Positions 1 to 13,900 of a DNA stretch of 64,000 nt are shown here, piece by piece. The stretch spans positions 23,625,958-23,689,957 of the forward strand of contig NC_089979.1 in NCBI RefSeq assembly GCF_036417845.1, given 5' to 3'. Positions within the stretch are counted from its first letter, which is position 1, and the number at the start of each line of letters is the position of its first letter. Origin of the DNA: Apteryx mantelli. Taxonomy: Eukaryota > Chordata > Aves > Apterygiformes > Apterygidae. Made by a program: the position numbers and the translations under genes. The notes under the pieces were generated by a model that saw only the letters and a program-made list of their open reading frames with translations, was not told where the DNA came from and made no database searches.

Positions 1-3000
1 TTTTTAAATAATAACTTACATATAGGAAGATGCTTCTGCCATGCTTTTTCAAGCAACAGAACACAATAAATCAAGCTTGACATCAGTATGTGCATGCAAA
101 GCCTCAATTAAACTCCAAAACACATTTTGTTTACAAATGTTTTTGTATATAACATTTTCTTGGGCTTTGTTTTCTTCTTTAAAAATGGGCCACACTGAAA
201 GTATTTCTGGTTCTTTAATGGAAAAATGCAGAGCCCCAACACTAGCTTGATGCAAACCTCTCTAAACTACCATGCCTGTGAACAGAAGCTACAGGGCCTG
301 CCAGCAAGTTGAGCCACTTTGCAGAGATTTGTGTTAGAGGAAAGGTCTCTGCATCAGTTCCCAAGAAGCCCAGACCTGGGAGATGATGTATAAAGAGGCC
401 AAAAGGCATTTGCAGCCTGATGGGGAAGCAGACGACGGGTTCTTCTTTTTATGTGTACATTGTACCCACAGAAATCAGTACCCCAACCATACAGCTTCAA
501 TGCCACCTTGACAGTGAGGACTTCTCCCTATAGCTTGGGCCAGCTGGTGCAGTGTAGCTCACCATAGTCCTCACTGCCCTATTACACTGTTGTGACTCCT
601 GCCCAGGGCATGGGTCAGAGAGAGGCTTGGTGAGAGGGAGGTGTGCTGTGGGAACCTGCACACACCAGCACAACAGGACTACTTGTAGCCATCCACGTCA
701 GCTGCAGAAGCCCAGAGCAGGAGCAGAAGCCACAGCCTTAGCCCCTCTATCAGTGGTTTGTGTATCAGTGAATTTTTCTATCCCACTGGCTATTTTCTGT
801 TTACATTGCAGTTCTGGCTGTGCCATTGTTAGCAGTGGTGTTTTTCCACCAGCAACACACTGAGGATTAATCCTTACCACTTTACAGAGCCAAATAAATT
901 AACAGATGATGGCTGTTAAGAAGTCCCAAAAATAAAAGTAAACTAGAAAGACAGCAGATATTGTAGCACAATATCTTAGAAGACTCTCACCAGAGGATGA
1001 GCTCTTTTATATTAATTGGGTTTATCCAAGCCACGGTTTCCCTTTGTTTGGAGGTCCCATAGAGAATACTTTCCACTGTACACATTACTGTGGGTGTTGC
1101 TGAACGCACATGGTGGACGGGTGCAATTTCAGCCTCACTGCGAAGTCATGGGGAGGATCCCTGTTGATCTTGGTGGGCCCAGTGTTCTTTGTTCTTTTGG
1201 AGGTTGGTACGGTTAGACAATACAATGGATAACTACGCATGCTTTTCATTTTGGTGGGTCCTCTGGGGATTTTTGTATGGTGAACAGTTAGAGCACGGCA
1301 CTACTGAGACACAGTTGTCTCCTGTTTGAAGGCAGCTGCTGAGCAGATGCATGATGACTAGCACATTGCAATACAGTTTGGATAGGATGTACCCAGGTAA
1401 ACTCACAAAAAAGACCATGGAAGCATTAAACTTGACATTAAACAGACAGCATTGGGCTTGATAAACTTTCCAGGACTATCTTGTTATTGCAGAAGGATGA
1501 AAAAGTGAGTCAGTGATGACTGGGTGTGAACTGGATAACTAAGAGGGGTCTGTTGCAAAGGAGCCCATCTACTAAGTGATGGCCCAAAAAGTGCTGTGTA
1601 GACATCACCTACGGTCTGATGTTAGCTAGCCCCAGGCACAGGTCAGCATTTCTGTTCTTCTGTGGAAATCACAATCTGAATATCAAAAGGAATATGAGGA
1701 CAAAAAAAGGAGAAATTAATTTACTACGCTCAAGGCTAGATTTTTGTAATGAAATGAGCAGGGTGTTATAAAACAGAAATGATCTGATGATGCACAGCAA
1801 TGATTCATCTGCTCAGCAGAGATTACAAACAAAAGAGACCTCTGGCTTCATTGCAGTTGCTGGCCAGGGCCAGGATAAATGGTGATGAACATTTCCATTG
1901 ACACAAAGAAAGAAACATTTGTGTAAGGCGAAAGATTTGTAAAACAGTCTTCTTTCCTCTTGTCTGCTGAATGCTCTTGCCAGCAGCTCTGAGTGCAAAG
2001 AAGCACCATAGGTTTTAACTCTGTGCTGTGCTGCTGCACGTGTCATTGCAAATGACAGAGACAGACGTGTAGTTCGGACTTGAAAACATGTTCAGGCACT
2101 AAAGAGCCCAGTACTGTCTGCCGAGGGCTCCCCCACAGCCCGTAACACCCCAAGGTCTGCCTTGCTGGTTTTGATGTTGTCCCTTTCGTGGGTGATGTCT
2201 TGTTGCCTATCAAGAACCAGAGGAATATCACTTCTAAAGTAGCCATGTTTAAGCCCTAAAAATAACTTCTCCTCCCTCCCTGGAATGGCAATGGTTAAGT
2301 AAAACTATTCAGCCCCTTCCCACAGAGCAAGTGCCCAGCATTTCTTGGAGGAGGAGATCAGTGTCAGAGCAGGATCCCACTCACATGAGCGGGGTTATAG
2401 CATCCTGAAGGCAGAGACACTTTCAGAGCACACAACCCTTAGGGCTCTGCAGACACCAAAACCCTGAGTGGTGATGGATGTCTCTCGTTCTTGGAGGTGA
2501 AAATGACCAGGCAGTGCTGCCCAAAAGGAGTGCCTGTGGTGGGACACTGGTTCTTTAGTGGTGACATTGTGTCACAGGCTGCTGCTTGGCATGACACAGT
2601 GTTTGATGAAGCTGCATTTTGTTCAGAAACGTTTGTTACCTTTCCCTTCAAAACATGGACTCAAGGGCTGACACCACATCAAATACTCACATCATGAGGA
2701 ATAAATATTATGAAGCTTCAAAGATCTCCTTTCGCAAAAATAGTAACTGCTCATTTTGAAATGTTTGGTGGATAAGAGAGTCTTCTACTCACAATTTTAG
2801 ATACCGCTAAGCAGCTTTTTTCTTTTTAAGTAACTATAGATGCATAAATATTTCAGTTAACCTTTGTCATTTCCACAGTGATTCCAGCTCCTATTCAGTT
2901 ATACTTGTAGTAGTTGCACTGAGATTTACAAAGGCAGGATTTATGCCTTGCAGCCAAGCTCCAGCAAGAAGTTACATCACTATGTTCTTTCCACTCAGTA

Positions 3001-6000
3001 AGATTTACAACTTGTCATTACTTCACACGGCTTCAGAGCAGCTCCCTGAGCACGGCGGGTACCGCCATCCCCCCATGCCAGCGTGGAGGCAGTTCGTAGC
3101 ACACCGCTCTACAGCAGCAGCTCGCTGGACCACACTGGGCATCACGGCATATCATCTCACCCCGAACCTGACCCATCTGTGTGTTATAATAACCTGAAGC
3201 CAAATGGTAGCTGAAATCTGAGTGATGTTTAGCTGTGTTTAACATTTCAGTAATAGGCATGTTAAAACAAGTGCCTGTTTTCAGTGCAGAGCTGAAGATG
3301 GTTTAAATATCATGCAGGGGCAGTTGGCTGGCAGGTTCCCTCCTCGCTCACTCGGCTTCTTGGGATACATGAGGCTCTTTGTCATGGGCGATTTTTCCAC
3401 CGTGTTTACTAGAACAGCCCTCTCCTCCACTGGTGCCTCCTTTAATACACAGGTAATAACAATAAATCTTCCTCAGGCCCTGAATCTGCCACTGGAGCTG
3501 TGAACTCACCTATCTTGGGATTATGTAGAATTAATTGCAACACATACTATGTGCAATAACCCCTTTTCCTAGAAATACCTTTATGCAGAACTTGCACTCA
3601 TCCACATTTTCTCTTCTTAGAAACCCTCTTCCCATACTACAGAAGCAGCTGGCTGATAAATACCAGCATCCATCTCCGGCCTCTGTCTTCAGTGCTGCTG
3701 TCACACAGACAGCAGCACCCAGCGAGAACTTCTTGGGTGTCACTAATAGGCACCTATTGTGCATTATTCAATTTTGAGACAGCTGATAAGACAGGACAGT
3801 GAATGTGCAGCGTAACAAAATCTACTGTGTTTACTGAACCAGCCCTTGCCTGCTCTGGCTGTGATGCTCCCGTCAACCACAGTGAGATGTTTTCTCTGTG
3901 ATAGGGGGAGTTTGGACAAGATCTGTATTTTGATGGACACAGTGCAGGCTTCTTGCATTACCTTTGCTACAACGACACGGAGCTATGCCAGATGGGATCC
4001 TGTGCATTGTGCTAGTCCCAGGGGGCAAACACAGAGCAGGACGTGGAGGCTGCAGTCAGGAGGGACCAGACTGGTGAAGAGTTGAGGTGAAAGAGCATAG
4101 GATATGTACAGCAATGAACAGAAGAGCAACAAACATACTTTGTTTGCTCCTCTTTCTGAAGGGTGGAGCTTTTTTGGCAGGGAAATAACTGATCAAGACT
4201 GGAAAAAGATATTGAGGAGAAAGAGAAGGGTGGGGAGGGCTACACAAGAACGGGTCAAAATATTTCCAGTAGAACACTTGATTTTTGGTCAGACAATGCC
4301 ATGCCTGTCAACATTGCAACTTTGTGTGGAAACATGGCTGTGTCAAGAGCATTTTATTTTGGAAAAGTAAAACCGCAAAAAGCCCTTAAATAGGATGGAC
4401 TATTCCAGTCAATTTTTTATTTTTAAATAAAAAATTTCAACTGCAAGTTTTAAGAATTAAATGTTTTTTCAAATTTTCTTATTTTTTTTTCTTATCGAAA
4501 AAGCAAAAGTCAATCTGAGATATTCTCATGGCCTGGAAACAGCAGGTTTTCAACCAGTGCATTTGCTTTGTGAAAATTTCAAGGTGCTCTGTTCCAGTTA
4601 TTAGAAAAAGAAGGAAATTCCCCCAAATAGAAATTCTGGTTCCCCCACTGCTCTAGGACCAGCATCAAAACACAGAGACTGGAAGGAAGAAAGCAGGTGT
4701 TTAGATCGCTGAATGGAGAGAGGGAGCCAGCCGGAATCACTTCTTCAGTGCCCCAAAGTGCCTGCTTAGTCCACGGACAATAAACAGCTCTGGGTAGCTT
4801 CTCCCGGTACTGTTTTTCCTTTTGCACTCATGGAAAGGGGGAAGGAGGAGTGAGTAAATCAGCTCCCAATCTGAAGAAGATCACTAATCATTACGAATTC
4901 CATTACCAACACAGGGGTTGTCTGGGTGTTCAAGGCATAATATTCTTTTTCTGTTCTTAATTTGCCTTCTGTTCTAGAATGGGAATCATGAAAGCAATTA
5001 AGTTTGTGCTTAATTTTAACCTCTATCCTCAATGCACCTAAGCGTGTTTTAAGCTAGGCACCTGCTTTGCAGAGTCAGCAAACCACTTCTTAATATTTCT
5101 GTGATTTTGTTTCTTCTTTCCCTTTCCTTCCTGTTCCTGTGGGTCAATGCTTTTCTCCTTAAATACCTACACCAGCTCCTCCTGAATTCACATGCCTTTC
5201 TATCTCTGCTTCCTCTGTGTCTTTTCCTTTTTTTCCTATTTCTTCAGCTACTTTTTCCTTCAATTGCTATGCAAGCTTTCTCAGCTAGTAGCAATTTGCC
5301 TGCTTCCTCTCCTGTCCTGCATTCACTGCCGCAAACACTGATTTTGTCTTCTTTATTTCCTGACTCCTAGGCCCAGTGAATTCCGAGTTATTTATACACT
5401 TCCAGTGAACGAGGAATTCACCTCAGCACCCTGAGGTGTGGAGGGAGCCTCTGAAGCCAAGAGAACGCAGTCCCGCAGTTATATCTCCTGTGCTGGGGGT
5501 GCGTAGCTAACATGGTCAAGGCATTCTCAGTTGGGTCCCATTCCTGATTTTTTTTCCCCATGAAAACCTGTAAAGGCCCCAGTTTTGTCTCAAGGTGGAG
5601 TGGAAGTGTTTTAAATTGTGCAGAATTTCTGAGGACAGGGACGCTGCTCTCTAATGCACTCAGTGCAGATCCTGAGCACAGGCTATCCTTGAATTTACGA
5701 TGAAATAATGTACACTTAATGACTGAAGATGAAAACAGGAGCTCTGACTGGAATATATCCAACTTTGAGGGAGCACACATCCAAAACCTTAGATCAAAGC
5801 CTTAACTCTGAACGTCTGACTTCTGAGATCGTGTGCTCTGACCTGGGCGCTAGAGCAAACCCGGATGTTTGAACACATCCTTAGCTGTGCAAGATGAAGG
5901 ATTTGCAGTAGTCCCATTCCCTGATGCCCAACAGTGTGTTTGCTTAAAAAGGCACAAACTCTAAGGCAGCTGAAACGTAAGAACATAGAAAGAAAGAAAA

Positions 6001-6838
6001 ATGATTGCTTCCTGTGCAGATTAGCTTCATCCAAGTTTAGACTTCAAACAGATTTTGAAACTTTTAAACAGAGCAGTTCTCCTAATCACATGTCTATGAT
6101 AGAACTAGGGTAGCACTTAATCCACTTTATGCTTTGTTTCATTTAGACAGTAACCGTAGACTGTATTTATTATACTTCACCCACTGTACTACTGAAGACA
6201 TCTCCTGTTACAAGCAAAAAACATTACAAAAACATGTACAGCTTATAGCTTTTTTATATAACCCATGGCCTGTGTATATATGATTTTTGTGTAACTTTAA
6301 GAGAGATAATCTTCCATTGCAAGAAGTACCAAAGAGTCTATATGGAGATACATGTTCTTGGCAATCAAGGGAACTGGCAAGCCCAAAAATGGGACACAAT
6401 ATAGGGAATGCATTCTTTTACTATACAATATTATCAATGATGCATAACTGACAGATGATATAATACAATAATATAGTTTATATAATAATGCATAAAGCAT
6501 AACAGCCAGATTGATGTGGACAGCTTCTCATTCAAAAGCGAGGAATGAATTACACTGTCAAGAAGAACTGGAGTGAGAGACAGTCTTGGCTGCAGGAGAC
6601 GAGCTCCTTCAGGTTCACCTGTATAGAACATTTAATTCCAGGTGCCTGTGGACTAAGGAGGGCTGCAGAGCTCCAGTTAAGCCAGGCTGGTGGCTTGGAC
6701 CTAGGAAGCGTGGACTGGCTGGCGTGCCACCAGGCACATGGGCCTGCCTGCTCCTCCAGCACAAGGGAGTGCTAAGTGCAGTCTCCTGCTTCTCAGGCAG
6801 CCATGCCATGTAGACGCCTTCCCATACAGTGACCAAGC
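1..6838. other. Intergenic sequence, no gene recognised
   Basis: I see no recognisable exon, RNA gene or well-defined repeat in this stretch. Open frames on both strands are short (120 codons at most, at 5418-5780 minus) and have no familiar motif. Some parts are pyrimidine-rich, for example 5100-5350. In mammals the next gene on this side of CDH17 is PDP1; nothing here resembles it. Confidence 0.6.
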
Positions 6839-6839
6839 T

Positions 6840-9250
6840 GTAAGCTGATACCAACAAACTTTCTTGTTCCACTGCTTCTACTGGGAGGTTGTCCCACAAT
6901 TTCACTCTTCTGATCCATAAAAACCATATTCTATCTTCTAGACTAACATTTTTTGTAACTAGTTCAGCTATCCATCTTATGCTAATTTCTCTTATATAGC
7001 TATTTTTCTTCCCTTGGTGTTTACTCTTTCTTAATGTATCTATAGAAAGCTTCTGTATTCCTTTTTATCCTTTTCTGTTCCTCGCTAAGTAGACTAAGCT
7101 CTGTTTCCTCATGTAGGATAGTCTCCATCTCCTGATAACTGTCTGCATCTGTTCCAGTTTCAATTAATCCATCCTGACTGGGGCTGCAGAACTGTCCAGT
7201 GTTTCAGGTGAGGTCTCACAGCATCTTGGAGAAAGATATTCACACTTTCTCATCTGTAGTGAAAGTATTTCCTCTGATACACACTAGGAACATGTTCGCT
7301 TTTCTCATGGCTGAATTGCAAGAGTGGCTCATGCTCATCAGACAACACAGTAATAAACCAGGCCTTTCCCCCTAGTTGTTCCCATCTGTTGTTTCAGACA
7401 TAGCAGAAATTATTTTGGGTCCCCAAGTGACCGTACCTTTCATACTATTAATTTCCAACCCATTTCTGTTACTTACTTCTCAAGGTCACCTTTTATTCCT
7501 TCGTGATATTCTGATCCTGCGTAGTATTGACCATTACAGACCACTTTGTGTATCTAGCAAATGTCATTAGTAAAACTACATTTTTTGTTGAAGTCTCAAA
7601 GGAAAATATTTAATTAAAGGAAACCAAGACTAATGTTTGTCAAACTGTACTAATAACATGCCCAACAGCTTCCTTTTCAACATGGTCTGTTTTTTCTTCC
7701 CCTTTGGGAAATTCTTATATGCCTTTTAATTCTGGTACTGTCCTCCACCTTCCTCAGTTATATTAATCATTTCCCATTTGACATTGTACCAAAATATTGA
7801 CTGACACTCAGCGGGATTAGATCTGTTGCATTTCTTTTCCAGAGGAAATTTATTCTTCTGTCAGTCTGGGATAAGTAAACTTTGTAAACCCATATTGTCT
7901 TTTATCCTATTCTGAATTTGTTTGCGTGTCTTTAATTATTCTTTGTATCAGACTGTTTGTTCTGTAAAACCACACCTACTCCTGAAGTCAAACTACTGGT
8001 CCTGGCCCAGAACATTATTTTTTACTTCCTGAAATTAAAAGCATCATCTTTGCTTTTCTCCATTCACAGTCATACCATTTTTAACTTGCTACCAAAACTG
8101 AGGTTTCATATACCTAATACTTCCAAATTTAGGAGATGGACAACAGCCCACTGTTAGAGTACCTGAAATTCTGTTTACGCCTCAAATGCAATAATTTTCT
8201 TTAGGTGATTTGCCCTTTTTCCATGTTCAGCTTCATTTTTCTTACTGTAAGCTAAGGAAAAGTATGAATTGAGTCAGCCAGCTAGTCCTTGCTCTGTTGT
8301 GGCTCCACTTCTTCTTTCCTTGTTCTTTTTTCTTTAATATACTGCTGGAAAATGTTGTTTTGTTTTTAATTTCCCTTGCAGCATCTAAATCTGTTTTGAA
8401 TTTTGAATTATTCTTATTTTATCTCTGCTCTTCCTGATGGGCAAAACATAGTTTTCTTTGCTCATAAGAATGTTTGCATTCCTTGAGGACTCTTTGCTTA
8501 TTCCTAATATCTTCTTTTGAGAGGATACTAAGCCAATTAGATCTTACAAGCAGGTTTTGCATCTCTGACTTAAAGAAGTTCAAAGATTACTCCACATTCA
8601 TTTCTCTGAGTTCTTCAATTCAACCAGCTTCACTTTTTTTCTTAATTTTATCAAAGTCTGTGCTTTAGGACTTGTAAGTTTCGGTTACAGGCCAAATTTA
8701 AATTTTCAGTATTATTGCTAAAGTTTTATTCTATAATCAAACCTTGTATCGTTTCCTCCCACTTGCAAACTCAAGTCTAAAAAAGGTATTGTTTTTGTTT
8801 GTTCAGTAACTTTTTGAAGGCATTTTCTGGCTATCTTGTCTTGGAAATCTAGGCTCTACTATCCCCCATCCCTAGTAGAGTTAGTTCTCCAAACTGAACA
8901 TGGATTAGAAGTTAGAATATGTTTGCGCGGTTGCATCTGTTTGAGTCACTGTATCCTAAAGATTTATGTTCTGCTTCAGTATGGTGCCTAAGATCATACA
9001 CATGATGTGCTACTACATTTCAGCTCAATTTCTTGAGATTGTAACAAACATACCACACACCTCCCATGACAACATCATTGCTGTTAGTATGTCCCTCTTT
9101 AATATTAGCTTAGAGATCACTAGCCAAATCAAAATCTGATTCTGGAGACCTGAGACAAGCTCCCAGCTCTAACCATTTTTTTCTGATTTTCCCTTAAATG
9201 ACTTTAAGTGAAATAAATTGCTTTATCCCTTTTATCTTTTCTTGTTTCAG
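6840..9250 (-). mobile_element. Ancient CR1-type LINE relic, about 2.4 kb, antisense
   Basis: Read on the plus strand, a chain of short phrases matches the complement of old sauropsid CR1 elements in the right order. Near 6880 there is a gggaggttgtcccacaattt phrase, near 7150 a ctgttccagtttcaatt phrase and near 7205 a caggtgaggtctcac phrase. Near 8300 there is a ccacttcttctttccttgtt phrase followed by an aatttcccttgcagc phrase near 8370. The element therefore lies on the minus strand with its 3' end near 6840, and the match runs up through the reverse transcriptase region and probably into the endonuclease region. The sequence is too decayed to code. The upper boundary is approximate because similarity fades before the gypsy-type relic begins. 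Confidence 0.7.
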
Positions 9251-9689
9251 TAGTCTCTCATTTCATTAGGACACACCAGCATATCTGGCTGCCACCAATA
9301 TGCCTTTGTTTCTACCTTTACACATACCCCTCAACATCCATGAGATATTGCTATTTGACCATGCTTCTGCCATACCGTTGCCATAGTCAAGACATTTGAC
9401 ACAGGACCTGGTCGAGGATGTTCCTGAGCCCGCCCTAAATTGTTCTGGGAACATGACAGACTCCACTTTGTTTAGAAAGTTAAAAACACAAAACAAAAAA
9501 TTGCTCGGGAGTGGGAGGGAAGGTTGCAGATATTCTGCAGTATCTTAGACTAACTGATATATTGCCATTCATAGCATCATGTGATACGATCGAGTTAACA
9601 ACATTAAGAGCATATTCTCCTCCACCCCCATGAATAAACCCATAATACTTTCTGCTAGTGCATCATACTAGGACACTGCCTGAGGGCAC

Positions 9690-10990
9690 TCTGGAATTTG
9701 CTAGTGAAAGATAAAGTTCATTCTGAGGGCAAGTCCAGGCTTTTTGTCTTTTATGTAAACCATTGGATTCTGAATACAGTCAAAACTGGGAATTTGTATC
9801 TTCTGCTCCTCAGAAATGACCTATTTCTAAGACAGCAGAAGGTCCATATCTTCATTAAACTGGCATTCAGTGAACACAACTACACCTATCAGAGCAGTGA
9901 ATGGAAGACCATATTCTACATCTGATATGGGTGTTTGGGTATCTTGAAATATTTAGTCTTTTAATGCTTGAGTGATGTTGCAGGATTTTATCATAACATT
10001 TTAACATTATGCCTATGTATAGTGACATCACACAATGATGACCTCCTTTCTTGAAACCTAAAGCAATCCTCATGTTTCTTTTGTCCTGAGACATCTTTGT
10101 CAAGCTAATCTGTCTGTCTAATTGGAAAGTGACAGTCATGGTACTTCTGAGTTGCATAACATATTTCAAGGGACTGTATATGTTCCACTTCTGGATTACT
10201 GGTTTGATACCAGAAGCTTGTCTCCTCCAAATAACTGAAGAATGCATGCTTCCATGCTGGTTTATATGATAGGCTCATCAAAGGCTTTTCAAGTGAGTGG
10301 TGCCCCTAACTGCACTCTCCAAAAGGGTACAAGATTAAAGTTCCAGAGAAGCCCACTTTGCTTTGGAGCAGCCAAAGTGGATGGCCACCTCATCTCTATG
10401 CTGATACACTGAGACCCAGCAGACTCTTCTTTGTGGGGGCAGATGCTTCTAACTATGCTATCAAAGCAGCAGGAGGCATGTTCCTCGTTCTCCTCGCTGT
10501 TTAGATTTCTGTAACTTACTTATCAGCCAAGTAATCAGAACAGCAAGGCAGATGCCCTGTAAAGGCAAAATACAAGTTATACTATTCTGAGACCTCCCAG
10601 TTTCAACAGTGAAAAAATGCACAATTTATAGAGCCCATTCAGCTGGAACTATCCTAGAAAGATAGTTCCAATAAAGATCCTAGTAAAGATCTGCCCTACT
10701 TGACAGGCAAAAACAGCTGTCTTGGATTTAAATTAAGTCTTGAAGGCTCTCTGCTCTGTCATAAAAAAGTTGGATTTCATTCTGGAGATACAATTTGGGT
10801 TGGAAATACTGGAATTTCAGGAATTTCTGGTGGCCAAACATATAAACCTGAGATCTGAAAATCTGTGGACTCACATAGTGCATAAGCTCTCACCAGTCCA
10901 CAAAGGCCCACAGCACTTGGTTGCTCCAGACTTCAGTGACCCTATCTTTAGAAATATCTCTGACCTGCCTTGCCCACAAGACTGTATCTA
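9690..10990 (+). mobile_element. Degenerate Ty3/gypsy-type LTR retroelement, pol fragment
   Basis: Three pol landmarks occur in the right order on the plus strand. At about 9745-9925 the frame aligns with the reverse transcriptase core of Ty3/gypsy elements, including VHIFIKLAF (where the family has an IFTKLDL motif) and SSEWKTIFY (family EWKTAF), followed after a stop by YG. At 10424-10462 the same frame gives LFFVGADASNYAI, the start of gypsy RNase H. At 10533-10559, one frame over, it gives NQNSKADAL, which marks the end of that domain. The gap from the reverse transcriptase landmark to the first RNase H landmark is about normal, while the RNase H interior is about 200 nt short. A weaker integrase-like stretch with ISDLP lies near 10950 in the same frame as the last landmark. 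Stops and frameshifts show it is dead. I could not find LTRs, gag or an envelope gene. Confidence 0.6.
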
Positions 10991-13900
10991 GCAACCAGTG
11001 TTCTGCGAACTGGATGGCCTGCAGGCAGGCATACCCACTGACCGCTGCTCTTTAGAGCAGCTGCATCCCTGCAATGTCAGTCAGAGAATTTCAAGCTGAG
11101 GCACACGTTCATTTCTTACGTCTGGTGGCAAATCTTTAGTCTTCTAGATGCCATTTTCAAATTCCTCTATGTAGCTCTGTCAGTTAGTCCCCTGCAAGGG
11201 AAATCGGTGTTAGGTAACACCACTGTCTTCTCAAACTTCACCAGAGTGATATGGTTTGCACCTTACCCTTGACCATGCTTGCTCAGGATGATGCCCTCCA
11301 TGCCTCCCCATTGCAGGAATGCTTCTTTGTCAGTAGGGGGTTTCATCCCTGCTTCCACACCATTCATAATGGCTCTGCTTGAATCCCCTCATCAGCCACC
11401 ACCAAAACAAGCCAAGAAAGTTTGACAAGAACTTCTGAACTGCTGCTCCATGGAAGCCCCTAATTTTTCAGCTAACACCTAAGGGATTGGAAGTCCTCAA
11501 ACCACAGATGGCCTTGCCACCGTTACCTTGTCCTCTTTTCAGCTAAAGCACTGATGCACACCATGTTCTCTTGCTCAGCTCTAGCAAAGTCCAGGAAAGA
11601 CTGTCATGTTTCACTGCTTAACCGTTTTCTGTCTACTCACACCCTCTTCATTTCTCTCCCCTGTTAGTCATTATCCTTGGTCATGAGGGGTTTATAGTTA
11701 AACACATCTTGAGCCCCAGGAGGTCATGCCACAAATATTGATGTTCACAGTCTAGGAGGGCTGATGGCATCGCAGGTTGTTTCTGGGGACCAGGAGAAGG
11801 TGTCCCCTTCCCTGAACTGATGCATACCTTCCACTGAGAATGTAGGGAGAAATGCAGACAAGGGGTACCAGCTTAACGAGCCTGGGCCTTGCTGCCATGA
11901 GCTGTTTCCCAGATAGTCATGGCTCAATTTAGCTGCCTAAACATGGGTGTCTGATGTCGCTGTACAGTTTGTATGCCCTGCGGTGTCCAAGACATCTGCC
12001 TGGGTCTTACAGATATGACACAGGATCTATGGGAGAGCAGCACCATCATGATCCAACACCTACAAGCCAGGCAGGATACCCAAGCACATTTTATTTTGTT
12101 GGCTACAGACCAGTTAGGCAGGATTCAGTCATGGGTTTAGGGCTCAAAGGCAGACACTATGCCAGCATCTATACAAAGACTCTGTGGGAGCTTGTACACT
12201 GATTTTACATTTCTTGGTTTCTTGGGTCCTAATTTGTCTCTGAGATCCTTAATTCCTTATTTCCCTTTCCTTATCTTCTGTTTTGCAACACTTACCCTTG
12301 TGAGTGCTCCTAACCATCCTGTTTACCCTGCTCCAGTCATTTTTCCCCTACCCTCCTCGTTTTCTAGATTTTCTGACATTTTTCTGATTCCAGACTGCAC
12401 CCTTGCTTCCCTATTAGATGCTCTTAGGTCAAGGTTTACTGATTTTTGGATCATGACCTGGCCTTTTACCATGGGCATACCTTGTCTATTGGATGGACAC
12501 TTCCATAATCTCCCTGACCCTAGCCTGACCCTAGCAAACCCTACTTTCTACTTCCTTTTACTTCTGCTTTTCTCTGGTTTTGGTTAGATCCACCCTACAT
12601 TCTTGTTAACAGACATCAGCTGTAGCATGGTTGCCTGCCTTTTCCTTCCTTCTGAAGACACAGTGGTACACCTTGAGAAACAGTAATGCCCTTGACAGAT
12701 TCATTACATTCATTCCACTGTGAGTTTGATATAAACACAGAAATGGCACAAGTAGAGGTGGGATAGGGAATGGCATGATGACTGAGAACAGCTTCTCCCT
12801 CCATTCATGTTAGTTTTAGGCAGATGTCTCTTGGGGAAGTGGGAAGACTTGCTTTGTTATCTCTTGCTAACTCCAGGTAACATTGCCACATGCAAATCTC
12901 TGCAGCTTAAGAGCATCTTCAGAATATATTTGAGCCGTATGTACATCTCATTTTATTTCTTTTGTAGTGTGCTCTTGTGGATACATTTATGTCTCGTTTG
13001 GAAAGGGAAGCCTTGTTTTACACTGTAGTGTTAGAAAGATCACTCCACAGTGGGTATTTGCAAGAACTCCATTTTCAGGAAAATATTTTGGACAGCTGTA
13101 GTGGTGATGGTGGGCAATTTCTGAACAGAAGCTATAGCTCTTACTGTGGGAATTTTAAAACACTCTGACCATGGTAATACCCTGGTATGCAATGCAGGAG
13201 AAAACTAGTGGTGTTTGTTTAAGACTCTCTCAGTGATATGAAAACTACTGACACTGTTTGAATAGCCACAGGCCTGACTGAGAGAGGCTTTCTAGCAGCA
13301 AACGAAAACACTGCAAAAGGAAATGAATGTGCTTTGCGTGTATGTAGGAATGCACATCAAAGGCAGATGGAGGCTGGGTGATAGGCCTTTGCAAATTAAA
13401 CAAGCTCTGGAGATTGCTAATATCAATAATATTTAAATGTCCCCAGTGTCTTTCACTCCAGATACTCTGGGAAAGTGGCTATCATCACAGCTCCACTGCA
13501 GTAATGCCTGCCGAGCCCCCGGGAATACAGTCCTCCCCGGTCTGGGACTGGCCTGCCCTCGGTTTCCCACTGTGGCCCACTTTGGCGTCAGACCCCTGCA
13601 GAGCTGCAGGTCTGTTAGATGGTGCCCAGGGAGGGAGGCACTGAGTCACTCCACTCTTCAGCCAGACTCCCTCCCCAAGCCATCAGTCCTGATCCCGGGG
13701 CAGAGGTGCTCAGTGCTCTCAGACGCTCTGCTGCAGCGTTGACCCCCCGTGGGCCACAGCTCTACTGCTTTTGCTCATTGCTGTCTGTGTCAGGAGCTGG
13801 TTCAGTCCGTGCAGAGTTGTCATGAAAGCTGGGTGCATCATTCACGCAAATGTCTCAAGAGACTCTCTTAGTGACTTCCGCCAGGTCAAGCGAGTGGGAG

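Noticed and set aside
9266..10247. Minus-strand frames of 76 and 126 codons near the gypsy-type relic.
   Set aside because: The 126-codon frame is antisense to the recognisable plus-strand reverse transcriptase region, and neither has a motif.
11950..12590. Possible solo LTR or further retroelement part around cctaaacatgggtgtctgat.
   Set aside because: I could not find terminal repeats, a target duplication or a family match, so I did not annotate it.
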